DNA from: Treponema sp.
GTDB taxonomy: Bacteria > Spirochaetota > Spirochaetia > Treponematales > Treponemataceae
Assembly (NCBI GenBank): GCA_017449265.1
Contig: JAFSJW010000087.1
Location: 1-64,000 of the forward strand
Reading direction: 5' to 3'
Length of the DNA stretch: 64,000 nt
A program made the translations under genes and the position numbers. The first letter of the stretch is position 1. Every line of letters begins with the position of its first letter. The notes below the pieces were generated by a model that was given only the letters and a program-made list of their open reading frames with translations, did not search any database and was not told the origin of the DNA. Positions 42,454 to 51,941 of the stretch are shown in pieces.

Positions 42454-44707
42454 AAATATACCTCGCAAGTTTTATGCCCGTGAATTTTTCCATCGCCTCG
42501 ATATTAATATCGTTTCGGTTCTCGCCTTTGGTGTTGGTCTGCAAAAGACCGCTTTCCTGAGTAAAACGGAGCGGCAGCGGATGAACCACGGAAGAATTCG
42601 TGAACACAACTTTCACATTGTTTTTCAGCTCCATGAATTTCAGCCATATGTCATCGGTATTGAGCGAATACTTTTTGATTGCCTCAATATCAAACGCCTC
42701 CTCAGGAAGGATGTGGGGCGGGTAGAGCACTCCGCCGCATCCTGTCGCAAGAAGCGAGAAAGAAGGCTCAAGCTGATGCGTGAATTCCCACTTCCAGTTC
42801 TTGTATTTGTTCAGAGTTCCGTCCGTACGCTTCGTCATAAGATTCGTTCTGCGCGCCGACACGCACCTCGGGTACTTTTTGTAAGAAGCCATCAAATCAG
42901 CAACAAGGTCATGGTCATAAATCGCATCGTCATCGACCGTGATAAGGACTTTATCCGGGTACTCTTTCATAGCGAAGAAATATTTCTTGTGCGGCATGAG
43001 ATTCTCAACGCCAGTCCGAATCTCAAAATTGTACTGCTCAAGTTTCCTGAGCCTTTTTGGAATATCCGACTCTTTTGTGTCAGTCCCAAGATACAGGATT
43101 ATTTTCTCAGGCATAAGGCTCTGGTGCAGAAGAGAGCGGATAACCAGATGTATTCCGTCAAGCCTGTCCGGATATGATGTAAGCGAGATGATTACATCAT
43201 GGGCAATGTTCTGGTTCTCCTCAATCGGAAGGGAATTCTCGTACTCGATTTTTGCGCGGTGAAAAGCACGGTTCTTTTTCTCTATTGCCGTTTTGAGCAG
43301 ATTGAGAGCAACGGCATTTTTCTCCAACAGCGAGAAAGCCCCGTACGTGACGGCTCCGATAAAAAGTCCGAGCACTACTTGAAGAATCCTGTTTGAAATA
43401 ACATCAGTGCATAAATCAACAATCACAAGCATCGAAACAGATGTAAGGACAGACTGGAAAAGATTTACCAAAAATTTTCCGTGAATGATGTGCTTGTGTG
43501 AGTTGAAAAACAAAATCAAAAAGAGCACTATCTGAGATACGCATGTCGCTATTGACGCGCCGAAAGCCTGATATTTTCTGATTAAGATTGAGTTCAATAT
43601 CAGGTTCACCCCGAACGAAACATTCTGCCCGATTAAGATTATGCGCTCCCTGTTCTTCGGAACTAAAATCAAGTTCTCCACGGCAAGGATAAGCGTAGTG
43701 AAAATAATCTGGAGGCACAAAAGTCGCATTGAGGGAATTGCGGCCGCATAGTTCTCACCGTTGAAAAGAAGGATGAGCGGCTCGCACAAAATGAAAAGCC
43801 CCAGGCTCGCAGGAACTGCGTAAAAAATCGTCGTATTGATGGCAGTCCTTACGAGCGCGTAATATTCTTTTTTCTGGTTGTTAGAGTAGTAATAAGTACA
43901 CCGCGGAAGGAATACAGCAAGTCCTGCGCTCGTAAGAGTCATAACGATATTGACGAGCTTGTTCGCGGCAGAATAATATCCTACCTGCTCAGGGGCGCAC
44001 AAAAAACCGAGCATCGTCGAGTCCACGATGGCATAGAGCTTTGCGCTTGCGGCAAGAGCAAAAAAGATTATCATCTTGGAAAAATGCTTTTTCAGCTCGA
44101 TTTTTGTATGCCTGAAAATATTGACATAGTGCCTGGTGTAGAAAAGAGAGAATGTGTTCGTTCCAACGCAGTAAAGAATTCCCATTACCGCATATTTCCA
44201 CAAGTCGGCGGGCGTATGCACGAACATAAAAAGAAACACAAGGCTTACAATCTGGAGTACGACTGAGCGCAGCGCAATTGCCTTGTAGTCTTCCTTTACG
44301 GCAAGAACCCAGCTCAAACTCACCGACTCGAACACGATTTTAACAGCTGTAATCAGAAGGAGCGTCCTTACCTCGGAGAATTTGTCTATGAAAAAAAGCC
44401 CTACCGCAAAAAGGAGCAGAGAAACGGTCATAGAAATCATGTTGATTACGAACATTTCCCGCGCGAATTTGTCAAGAAGCTCCTGGTTGTCACGAATCTT
44501 TGAGCCTTCACGGGTTCCGTAAGTTCCGATTCCCAAAGAAGCGATAAGCAGGAACAAGTCAATTATGGAGTTGACGAAATTTATCTGCCCGATTCCGTTC
44601 GGAAGAAGAATCCTTGATGCATAAGGAAACGAAATCAACGGGAACAAAATGGACATTATAGATCTGATGAGATTTAATACTATGTTTCTTTTTAATGATT
44701 TTGCCAT
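42452..44707 (-). CDS. Wzx-type flippase fused to a glycosyltransferase
   Basis: A 751-residue fusion. Residues 1 to about 470 form a polysaccharide flippase of the MATE/Wzx fold with 12-14 membrane segments (LFPLISFPYASRILLPNG; FLCAPEQVGYYSAANKLVNI). After a charged linker, residues about 497-751 form a soluble GT-A-type transferase (VIISLTSYPDRLDGIHL; VDDD at 591-594 as the metal-binding DxD; NTDDIWLKF near 685). In other organisms these are separate proteins. The fusion would tie addition of a sugar to the export of the lipid-linked unit. Its ATG is 6 bases after the GT4 gene at 44714. The reading frame is continuous, with no sign of a frameshift. Confidence 0.87.
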   Translation of the reverse strand: MAKSLKRNIVLNLIRSIMSILFPLISFPYASRILLPNGIGQINFVNSIIDLFLLIASLGIGTYGTREGSKIRDNQELLDKFAREMFVINMISMTVSLLLFAVGLFFIDKFSEVRTLLLITAVKIVFESVSLSWVLAVKEDYKAIALRSVVLQIVSLVFLFMFVHTPADLWKYAVMGILYCVGTNTFSLFYTRHYVNIFRHTKIELKKHFSKMIIFFALAASAKLYAIVDSTMLGFLCAPEQVGYYSAANKLVNIVMTLTSAGLAVFLPRCTYYYSNNQKKEYYALVRTAINTTIFYAVPASLGLFILCEPLILLFNGENYAAAIPSMRLLCLQIIFTTLILAVENLILVPKNRERIILIGQNVSFGVNLILNSILIRKYQAFGASIATCVSQIVLFLILFFNSHKHIIHGKFLVNLFQSVLTSVSMLVIVDLCTDVISNRILQVVLGLFIGAVTYGAFSLLEKNAVALNLLKTAIEKKNRAFHRAKIEYENSLPIEENQNIAHDVIISLTSYPDRLDGIHLVIRSLLHQSLMPEKIILYLGTDTKESDIPKRLRKLEQYNFEIRTGVENLMPHKKYFFAMKEYPDKVLITVDDDAIYDHDLVADLMASYKKYPRCVSARRTNLMTKRTDGTLNKYKNWKWEFTHQLEPSFSLLATGCGGVLYPPHILPEEAFDIEAIKKYSLNTDDIWLKFMELKNNVKVVFTNSSVVHPLPLRFTQESGLLQTNTKGENRNDINIEAMEKFTGIKLARYI

Positions 44708-44713
44708 CTTATA

Positions 44714-45880
44714 TTACAAAAGACCTTTGCCCCTCAATATTTTCTCAAGGTTTCCCCTGAAACTGCCCATGTTGAAACTGCGGCTCCGCTCAATCGCGGC
44801 ATCTTTAAGCCGCTCCCTGAGCGTTTCGTCCTTCGCCACGGTCTCCGTGTACATCACAAGCTCAGAAACAGTGTTCCACTTGAAACCACAGGAATCATCA
44901 ACGATTTCTTTCTGTCCGCCCTTGTTTATAACTACGGGAACGCAGCCTGCGCTCATAGCCTCAACAGTGGAGATTCCGAAATGTTCGCAGAGGAAAGGAT
45001 TTTTCTCCTCGTCCACGGAAAATCCCTTTGAGTGCCAGAAAATCTTGGACTCTCCGTAAAGCTCGGAAATCTTGGAGAACGGAGCGTTCAGGACGAATTC
45101 TATGTTCTCGCCAGCAGCACGGCTCATTATCTCCTGGCTGTACTTTTTCTGACATTCAGGAACACCGCCCGCAATCACGAGCTTGTAGTTTTTTCTCAAA
45201 AAATCCGATGACTTGAAAGCATCAAGCAAAACCTCAAGGTTTTTGGATTTCTCTATTCGTGAGCAGATGAAAATCTGATTTTTCTTCTGCCCCGAAAAAA
45301 CAGATATTTCTTTTACGGGCGGATAAAGCACGAATTTTCTGTCAGAATCAATGTCATACCATATTTTTGTCAGGAATGACTTGGTGAATTCTGAATTCGG
45401 GAGAAATATATCGTACTGGCGCGCATACTTTCTGCTCTTTAGTCCAAGCCTGAGCCTGGTGGGCAAGCAACAGCTTTTTTTAATAGTTTCAAGCCGCTCC
45501 ATAGGAAAATGGATTATGCAGACATTTTTTTTCGCCTTGAAAATATAATGCCCGCGGCTGCAATAAAAGAACAAGTCAAAAAAACGAGAGTTACATTCCA
45601 GCTTTTTTCTAAGAACAAGCCGTGAGAGCCATGAGCTCTGGCTTGCAGAAACAAGGCGCGCGTGAACATTCGCCTTTGAGATTTCAGTTCCGAAGCGGGC
45701 GTTTACGGAATCAACGAACGCCTCGTCGGAAAGTGAGTCCGCCTTATCATAACACTCTGTGACAAAATAAATCTCAGCCCCGCCGAAAAGCCCCTGAAGG
45801 GCCTGACAGAGCCGCGCCGTATAAGCCTCGGTGCCGCCCGTGTTATACAGTATGTCACAAATGTAAAGACCTATTTTCAT
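44714..45880 (-). CDS. GT4-family glycosyltransferase
   Basis: A 388-residue GT-B enzyme. The N-terminal acceptor half begins IGLYICDILYNTGGTEAYTARL; the donor half has IFICSRIEKSKNLEVLLDAF and the E-x7-E motif EHFGISTVE followed by AMSAGCVPVVINKGG, as in GT4 sugar transferases (Alg11-like mannosyl transferases are one relation). It acts in the cytoplasm on a lipid-linked glycan. Its ATG overlaps the stop of the tandem GT2 gene as ATGA. Confidence 0.9.
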   Translation of the reverse strand: MKIGLYICDILYNTGGTEAYTARLCQALQGLFGGAEIYFVTECYDKADSLSDEAFVDSVNARFGTEISKANVHARLVSASQSSWLSRLVLRKKLECNSRFFDLFFYCSRGHYIFKAKKNVCIIHFPMERLETIKKSCCLPTRLRLGLKSRKYARQYDIFLPNSEFTKSFLTKIWYDIDSDRKFVLYPPVKEISVFSGQKKNQIFICSRIEKSKNLEVLLDAFKSSDFLRKNYKLVIAGGVPECQKKYSQEIMSRAAGENIEFVLNAPFSKISELYGESKIFWHSKGFSVDEEKNPFLCEHFGISTVEAMSAGCVPVVINKGGQKEIVDDSCGFKWNTVSELVMYTETVAKDETLRERLKDAAIERSRSFNMGSFRGNLEKILRGKGLL

Positions 45881-47829
45881 ACAACCATTCTGCCTTTCAT
45901 AAGATTTGGTACATACTTCCTGTTATATTTTGAAATCATAGGGTTAGTCCACAGAAGCACAAGAAGTATTTTCAATATAAACGCCTTAACAACAGAAACA
46001 TTCTTTTTGCAATAATAGATTCTTGACACATTGTTGCAGATTGACGAGTAGCTTGTCATTTCCTCAAAATAATGCGACTTCTGGTCTTTTGATGACTGTC
46101 CCTCAAGATGGATGATTTTAGGTCCGTCGATAAGAACTCTCTTCTTTCCGGCATTTTTCATCCTGAGCTGCATATCAACCTCTTCAATGTAAAGGAAAAT
46201 ATTCTCGTCAAAACGGGCATAATCATCGTTCATAAGGAACAAGTCCGCACCTACAACATAATCTACATCCCCGAGATAATTGTCATAGAACAGCTTCTGC
46301 TTGGAAGTGTCCGGAAGCTCGTGCCTGAATACGACGCTCTGGACAAAAAGTTTCCAAAGACCATAGTTCGCCTTAAGCGCGTCCACTATAATCTCAGTGA
46401 AATTCGGAAAAGAGCCTTTTGAAAGAACGGTGTTTCCTTCGATGTCAATAAGGTTGCATCCGATTACCCCGATGTTTTCGTCCTTACCATGCTCTTCAAA
46501 ATAATCGAAGAAGATTTTCAGAGCGTTGTTTTTTATGACCGTATCGCTGTTGAGGTAGAACACATATTTTCCCCGCGCAATCGTAAGCCCGCGGTTGTTC
46601 GCCGTACCGAACCCAAGATTTTTCTTGTTCTCTATAATACGGACATCGGGGAACTCACTCCGTATCATTTCGCACGAGCCGTCAACAGAGCCGTTGTCGC
46701 TCACGATTATCTCGAAATTGATTCCTTCCGTGTTGTCGATAATAGCCTTTATACAATCCTTTATGAGATACTTCGTGTTGTAATTTACGATAATGACGGA
46801 AACATCCCTGTCAATTGTCTTTGACCTTGCGATGCACTGAGGCTTGTTCTCGCCGTAGCCATTGTTGTGCAAGTATTTTTTCAGCAGGAACAGAATAACA
46901 TTCAGGATGTAGAATTTCATCGAAGCCGATTTTATGAAAATCCGCTCGAATTTCGTTTTCTCAGAAAAATCCGCGTACCGCTCAATCTTAGGGAAAATGC
47001 TGTTCCATTTCTTTAAGTCGGAAACTATGCGCCTAATTGATTTTGAGTAATCGATTTCGACAAGATAATACTTACAGTTGAATTTTTTTCTGTTTATAAG
47101 CGGCGTGTCCGTCGGAAAATTATTCTGCTTAAGGATATCCACAATCATCAGGGTTGCCTGGAACTCGTCCTGATGGTTTTTCTCATTCATTTTTCTTGTT
47201 ACGGAGTCAATTCTGTAGAAATAATTGTACAGAGGAAGCTCTATCATCTTTATATTACGGCACTTGCAGAGCGCGCTCACGGAAATCAAGCTGTCCTCGG
47301 AGAATGTGAGACCGTCCGTAATGGAAAAATCAATCGTGTCAAGAAGCGATTTTTTGAAGATTTTGTTCCATATGAGAAACGACAATGAGCCGTCATTCGT
47401 AAGGATATTCCTTACATCATTATCCGCGTTAGGAATGTTCTGGTATATTATTGCAGAATTCTCACTGATTCGCGAAAAACCAAAGAAAATGACATCATAA
47501 TCAAAATCGGACGTAAGACAGGTGGAGTAGGCGTTTTTTTCAAGCCAGTCGTCGCTGTCAAGGAAGTGTATATATTTTCCGCACGCCTTGTAGAACCCGA
47601 CTTTCCTTGCGATGGCAACGCCCTCGTTTTTTTTGTGGATGACCTTGAAACGTGGGTCTTTTTTTACTATTGTGTCACAAATCTCTGGGCATGTATCTGT
47701 TGATCCGTCATCAACGAGAATGACCTCAAAATTGGTAAAATCCTGACGCACAAGAGAATCTACGCATCTTTGAAGATATTTCTCGACATTATAAATCGGA
47801 ACAATTACTGAAAGCAAAGGCGAATCCAT
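45877..47829 (-). CDS. Tandem GT2-GT2 glycosyltransferase
   Basis: A 650-residue protein made of two GT2 domains. The first (residues about 5-230) has VIVPIYNVEKYLQRC, ILVDDGSTD and FLDSDDW; the second (about 340-580) has VIIVNYNTKYLIKDCI, IVSDNGSVDG, NLGFGTANNRG and YLNSDT, in the style of rhamnosyl transferase WbbL. Two acceptor steps by one polypeptide are likely. The ATG at 47829 follows the upstream gene's stop by 4 bases and is preferred over a TTG at 47841 lying across that stop. The last 60 residues include a hydrophobic stretch that could anchor it to the membrane. Confidence 0.9.
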   Translation of the reverse strand: MDSPLLSVIVPIYNVEKYLQRCVDSLVRQDFTNFEVILVDDGSTDTCPEICDTIVKKDPRFKVIHKKNEGVAIARKVGFYKACGKYIHFLDSDDWLEKNAYSTCLTSDFDYDVIFFGFSRISENSAIIYQNIPNADNDVRNILTNDGSLSFLIWNKIFKKSLLDTIDFSITDGLTFSEDSLISVSALCKCRNIKMIELPLYNYFYRIDSVTRKMNEKNHQDEFQATLMIVDILKQNNFPTDTPLINRKKFNCKYYLVEIDYSKSIRRIVSDLKKWNSIFPKIERYADFSEKTKFERIFIKSASMKFYILNVILFLLKKYLHNNGYGENKPQCIARSKTIDRDVSVIIVNYNTKYLIKDCIKAIIDNTEGINFEIIVSDNGSVDGSCEMIRSEFPDVRIIENKKNLGFGTANNRGLTIARGKYVFYLNSDTVIKNNALKIFFDYFEEHGKDENIGVIGCNLIDIEGNTVLSKGSFPNFTEIIVDALKANYGLWKLFVQSVVFRHELPDTSKQKLFYDNYLGDVDYVVGADLFLMNDDYARFDENIFLYIEEVDMQLRMKNAGKKRVLIDGPKIIHLEGQSSKDQKSHYFEEMTSYSSICNNVSRIYYCKKNVSVVKAFILKILLVLLWTNPMISKYNRKYVPNLMKGRMVV

Positions 47830-47833
47830 AAAC

Positions 47834-48856
47834 CTAACCAATTAAATCAAATAATTTTTTTTCGTACTGATTTCTTCCGAAATCATCTTTTATAATACCA
47901 TGAATCATGTCTTTCTTTGAAGTATTCTCGGACACGATTTTCTTTATATCCGAAAGAAGCTCCGGAATCGACGCGCTGTCCGTCACCTTGACGAAATCAT
48001 ATTTCTCAAGCTCGGGCATGACGGCGTACCTTGAGCCGATTACAGGAATTCCCGCGCACAAGGCTTCCAGCGTGGCCATCGAAAATCCCTCGTAGTGGCT
48101 CGGGAAATAGAACACATCTCCGCTGTTGTAGAATGCGTTCATGTCCTCGAACTTAACACCGGTCTGAATGGACGTTTTCTTCCGCCCCTGGAAAAGATAA
48201 TTGTTCTCGCCGCTGACAGTCGCTATGCGAAGCTCGAATCCGTCCGTTTCCTCGATTGCGCGCGAAAGCTCCAGAAGTTTCTCAAGTCCCTTGCGCGCAC
48301 CGAGCCTTCCTGAGAAAAGAATCCGCACCGTCCTTGGGCGCGCGCCGCCCCCGAATTCAGATTCGGAGCCTTTGAGCGGAAAAAACACGGAGTCGTTCAC
48401 GAAATTGTTCAGCACCTTGATTTTCTCGGGCTTTATCCCGTAGAACGAAATCATTTCGTTCCGGCAGTTCTCGCTCACGGCAAGGTTCATCCTGGCGATT
48501 TTCGCCGAAATCTGCTCCATCCGCGAAATCCGCCTTTTGTAAAGGCTTTCCTCCTCGCATTTTGCCGCTATGACTCCCGCGGTCGTTCCGTGATGAATCG
48601 AAAAATCGCACGGATAAAGGAACGAATGCCAAGATGTTCCGATTACGATTTTGTTCCGCTTGAAAAAAAGCGAAAGAGACATATAAAGCGACTGAAAAAG
48701 CCAGTCGCCGTGCCTGAACGGCTTTTTCCGCTTCGATATGACCTTGACTTCGTATCGCTTTGACAGGATTTCATAAAGATAGCGGTTGACGCGCTCAACG
48801 CCCCCTATGTTATCAAATCCGAATTTTGAAACTATGTAAATTGTTTTTTTCTTCAT
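47834..48856 (-). CDS. GT4-family glycosyltransferase
   Basis: A 340-residue GT-B enzyme with GGVERVNRYLYEIL near the N-terminus, ILFSGRLGARKGLEKLLEL at the start of the donor half and the E-x7-E motif EGFSMATLE followed by ALCAGIPVIGSRY. Typical of GT4 transferases adding a hexose in the cytoplasm to a membrane-linked glycan. Its ATG overlaps the stop of the GT2 gene before it as ATGA, and the tandem GT2 gene follows at once. Confidence 0.9.
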   Translation of the reverse strand: MKKKTIYIVSKFGFDNIGGVERVNRYLYEILSKRYEVKVISKRKKPFRHGDWLFQSLYMSLSLFFKRNKIVIGTSWHSFLYPCDFSIHHGTTAGVIAAKCEEESLYKRRISRMEQISAKIARMNLAVSENCRNEMISFYGIKPEKIKVLNNFVNDSVFFPLKGSESEFGGGARPRTVRILFSGRLGARKGLEKLLELSRAIEETDGFELRIATVSGENNYLFQGRKKTSIQTGVKFEDMNAFYNSGDVFYFPSHYEGFSMATLEALCAGIPVIGSRYAVMPELEKYDFVKVTDSASIPELLSDIKKIVSENTSKKDMIHGIIKDDFGRNQYEKKLFDLIG

Positions 48857-49788
48857 TCTTTGATTCCCCGAAGAATATGCTGAAAATAAAAGAGATTCGG
48901 AAAGAAGCGTATTGCGAATCCTTTCGCAGTCGCCTCCTTGTACTGGCGCGCATACATGACGAAATCGCGGCGTTTCCTGCTTATGAGGGCCTTGTTCATA
49001 AGCGAGAAAATGCGGGCTTTTTTTATCTCGCCAGCAGAATAAGAGCCTGTCCCGTATTTTTCAATCGCATATTTCTGAATGTCAAAAACAGACTCCTCGA
49101 ATTTCTTGTTTTTCTCGTAATCCGCGTTGTTGGATATTGAGCCTGAAAGAATCCTGTACGAAGCCGTTATCTCATGGACATAGAAGCATTTTGCCACGCT
49201 GGACACGCCCAGAAGCATGGGAAGGTCGAATGTCATAAAATTATTTTTCAGAAAGTCCCCGAAGCAGCATGATTTTTCGTAATCGCTGCGCCTGAAAACA
49301 ATCGTAGCCGCGCATACGAAATTTCCGTAGAGAAGTTTTCCGTACCAGTTTCCGCCAAGCCCCGCGTCGTCAGTTTTCTGGAACGCGCGGATCGTGCGCC
49401 CGCCCTCGTCAACAGTGCGGTAATCCGAAACGCAAAGCCCCAGCTCAGGGTTGTTCTCAAGGACAGAAACCTGCTTCTGGAGCTTTTTCGGGTCAGTCCA
49501 AAAATCATCGCTCTCAAGGATAGCTATGTATTTTCCCTGCGCCCGCTCCAAAAGCTCTCCGTAGCTTCTCATAAGCCCCATGTTGGCGGCGGGGAAAAAA
49601 ACCTTGATTTTTCCGGGAAATTTCTCTTCGTAGGACAAGGCAATCTGCCTTGTTGCATCCGACGAGCAGTCGTCGTTTATCAAAAGCTCGTATGAGAAAT
49701 CAGTTTCCTGCGAAAGGACGGACTCAATCGCCCTTGCGATGAACGGGGCGTGGTTGTATGCCGGCATCAAAACAGAAATGTCCGTCAT
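48853..49788 (-). CDS. GT2-family glycosyltransferase
   Basis: A 311-residue GT-A enzyme. The N-terminal half has VLMPAYNHAPFIARAIESVL, LLINDDCSSDATR and the DxD-like ESDDFW near residue 95; the C-terminal half is a soluble acceptor domain. Likely a glucosyl/galactosyl transferase of cell-surface glycan assembly. Start and stop overlap the neighbouring genes by ATGA on both sides, in a run of four genes from 47834 to 51847 joined in this way. Confidence 0.9.
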   Translation of the reverse strand: MTDISVLMPAYNHAPFIARAIESVLSQETDFSYELLINDDCSSDATRQIALSYEEKFPGKIKVFFPAANMGLMRSYGELLERAQGKYIAILESDDFWTDPKKLQKQVSVLENNPELGLCVSDYRTVDEGGRTIRAFQKTDDAGLGGNWYGKLLYGNFVCAATIVFRRSDYEKSCCFGDFLKNNFMTFDLPMLLGVSSVAKCFYVHEITASYRILSGSISNNADYEKNKKFEESVFDIQKYAIEKYGTGSYSAGEIKKARIFSLMNKALISRKRRDFVMYARQYKEATAKGFAIRFFPNLFYFQHILRGIKE

Positions 49789-50876
49789 CGCGCCACCTGC
49801 TTTTTTCTGAGCGAAGAAAGAATTCTGTACGAAAAATACATCATGTTCGCAAGGAAAAAATGATTTTTGTCAATCAGCCGCACCAAAGCGCGGGTAGATT
49901 TTTTGTTGAAGTCTGACCGTGCCTCGCAAAGGACACGGAGCTTCTGGCCGCGCATGAAATCATATTTTCTGAGCGACAGTGGAGATTCATTTTTCAGAAA
50001 TTCGTACTTTATCTCAGCGTTACGAAGTTCGATAACATCCGAAATTTTGTCGTAAAAACCTTTTTCCCCGGCGAACTTCCGTATCTCCGTGAATTCAAGC
50101 TCTTTCTGCCTGAAAAAAGTTCCGCGCCTGAGCTTCATAACGAATCCGATGAATTTTCTGTAATTATAAAGTTCGTTCGGAATAACGACTGTTTTTTTTG
50201 AATGGAACAAAAGTTTTACCGATGTTATGACATCTTCGCCCACATTTATTCCGTTCTTCCAGTCGATTTTGTTGTCCTCGTACAAGCTCCGCCTTGCGAA
50301 TTTGCACCAAATTGACGCAGGTATCTGATGCTGAAGTAAAAGCCGTATCATTCCGATTCTTTCATTTTCCCCGGAAGTAAATCCGTTCCCGTCCTTCTGA
50401 GCGCGAAGGACAAGCTCTTTTAGCCGCTCGTCGCGGATAAATGCTTCCGCGTCAGTGTCCGTAATGTACTGGCCCGCCTCGCAAATAACAAGGTCCGCAT
50501 TTGTGCTGACGGCAGTATTGTAAAGAGTCTCGATGAAATCAGGGCGGACTGAGTCATCGCTGTCGGCATGGGCAATATAAAGCCCCCTGGCGTTTTTTAT
50601 GCCAGTGTTCCTTGCACCGGCAAGCCCCTGGTTTTTTTCATGGCGGATAATCTTAGCGTCGATTCCGTCATGCCGCCCGATTACGGACTTGAGCTTGTCA
50701 ACGGAAGAATCGTTTCCGCAGTCGTCAACGAAAATGAACTCGCATTTGTCCGCCATTCTCGCTCCGAAAAGGGACTCGGCACATTCTTCGATAAAATCCT
50801 GAACATTGTAGACAGGAACGCAGACCGAAACGAGCGGAACGGACATTTTTCCTGCATTATCGACAATATCGCTCAT
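49785..50876 (-). CDS. GT2-family glycosyltransferase (paralogue of 50873-51847)
   Basis: A 363-residue GT-A enzyme with VCVPVYNVQDFIEECAESLF, FVDDCGNDSSVDKL and HADSDDSV, then a domain of about 230 residues for the acceptor. It shares with the gene at 50873 the FSYRVF/FSYRIL-type end (HFFLANMMYFSYRIL) and near-identical middle motifs (NGINVGEDVITSVKLLF), so the two arose by tandem duplication. GGAGG precedes the ATG, which overlaps the stop of its paralogue as ATGA. Confidence 0.9.
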   Translation of the reverse strand: MSDIVDNAGKMSVPLVSVCVPVYNVQDFIEECAESLFGARMADKCEFIFVDDCGNDSSVDKLKSVIGRHDGIDAKIIRHEKNQGLAGARNTGIKNARGLYIAHADSDDSVRPDFIETLYNTAVSTNADLVICEAGQYITDTDAEAFIRDERLKELVLRAQKDGNGFTSGENERIGMIRLLLQHQIPASIWCKFARRSLYEDNKIDWKNGINVGEDVITSVKLLFHSKKTVVIPNELYNYRKFIGFVMKLRRGTFFRQKELEFTEIRKFAGEKGFYDKISDVIELRNAEIKYEFLKNESPLSLRKYDFMRGQKLRVLCEARSDFNKKSTRALVRLIDKNHFFLANMMYFSYRILSSLRKKQVAR

Positions 50877-51847
50877 TGCTTTCCTCCGGAGCGCAAAAAT
50901 ACCCTGTAAAAAAAATACATCATGTTCGCAAGGAAGAAATGATGAGCGTCAACGAGCCGAATAAGAAGCAAAGTTGTCTTTTTGTTGAAGTCCGGGCGTT
51001 TCTGGCACAAAAGCCCAAGCGAAATGTTCCCTAGGAAAGAATACTTTCTGAAAGAGAAAGGTTTCTCGCTTTTCAGATAATCGTAGCGGATTTCAGCCCT
51101 CCTAAGCTCAAGCAAGTCCGAAACATATTCCAAAAAACCGTGCTCAGAAGCGAATTTTTCAATCTCCGAAAATTCAAGGGCTTTTTGCTCAAGCTCGTTG
51201 AGCTTTTTCAGTTTAGTCACAAAACCAATGTACGATTTGTAATTGTACAGCATATCACGAATGAAAACGGTCTTTTTCGAGAAATAAAGCAGCTTGACCG
51301 AAATTACAGGGTCTTCGCCCACATTCAGCCCTTCTTTCCAAAAAATTCCGTTGTCCGAAAAAAGGCTGCGCCTTGCGATTTTGCACCAAAGCGTGGGAAG
51401 CATCTCATGGGCGAGCAGGGCGCGGACAAGCTGCTTTCCTGCGGTTCCAGTGTCAAAGTCGCGCCAGTTGTTGCAGACGACAAGATCCGCGCCTGTTTCT
51501 ACGGCGGTGGTATAGAGCTTTTCAAGGAAATCAGGCTGAACGGAGTCGTCAGAATCAATGTGGATTATGAATTTTCCCGTAGCGTTGGAAAGGGCAGTGT
51601 TCCTGGCCACGGCAACACCGCTGTTTTTTTTGTGCCTGATGATTTTAATCCGCAAATTTTTATGCCCGCTACAGATTTCTTCCAGAATTCTGGGGGAAGA
51701 ATCGGTGGAGCAGTCATCGACAAAAATAAACTCACAGTTCTCCGCCATTTTTGCGCTGAAAAGGGACTCGACACATTCTTTCAGATATTTTTCTGTATTA
51801 TATACTGGAGTACAAATTGAAATTAGCGGTTCTGTGCCTGTAGTCAT
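50873..51847 (-). CDS. GT2-family glycosyltransferase
   Basis: A 324-residue GT-A enzyme: ICTPVYNTEKYLKECVESLF, FVDDCSTDSS and HIDSDDSV with the metal site, then an acceptor domain. It is the paralogue of 49785-50876. The ATG at 51847 is chosen because AGAGGAA lies 10 bases before it and the protein then begins just ahead of the GT2 domain; a longer form starting at 51907 would add 20 residues of unlikely composition. It is the first gene of the long minus-strand GT run and is divergent from gltB; its promoter must lie in 51848-52000 but none clear was seen on this strand. Confidence 0.88.
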   Translation of the reverse strand: MTTGTEPLISICTPVYNTEKYLKECVESLFSAKMAENCEFIFVDDCSTDSSPRILEEICSGHKNLRIKIIRHKKNSGVAVARNTALSNATGKFIIHIDSDDSVQPDFLEKLYTTAVETGADLVVCNNWRDFDTGTAGKQLVRALLAHEMLPTLWCKIARRSLFSDNGIFWKEGLNVGEDPVISVKLLYFSKKTVFIRDMLYNYKSYIGFVTKLKKLNELEQKALEFSEIEKFASEHGFLEYVSDLLELRRAEIRYDYLKSEKPFSFRKYSFLGNISLGLLCQKRPDFNKKTTLLLIRLVDAHHFFLANMMYFFYRVFLRSGGKQ

Positions 51848-51900
51848 TTTTATTTTTCCTCTTTCGATTTTATAAGAAATATCATTTTCTTTAAATCCCA

Positions 51901-51929
51901 TTGACACAGAAAAAATAATTTTCTAATAT
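51901..51929 (+). promoter_or_regulatory. Consensus sigma-70 promoter of gltB leader
   Basis: TTGACA (51901-51906), a 17-base spacer and TAATAT (51924-51929) on the plus strand, among the best promoter matches in the window. Transcription would start near 51936, directly before the terminator-like structure. Confidence 0.8.
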
Positions 51930-51941
51930 GAGCCTAACAAT

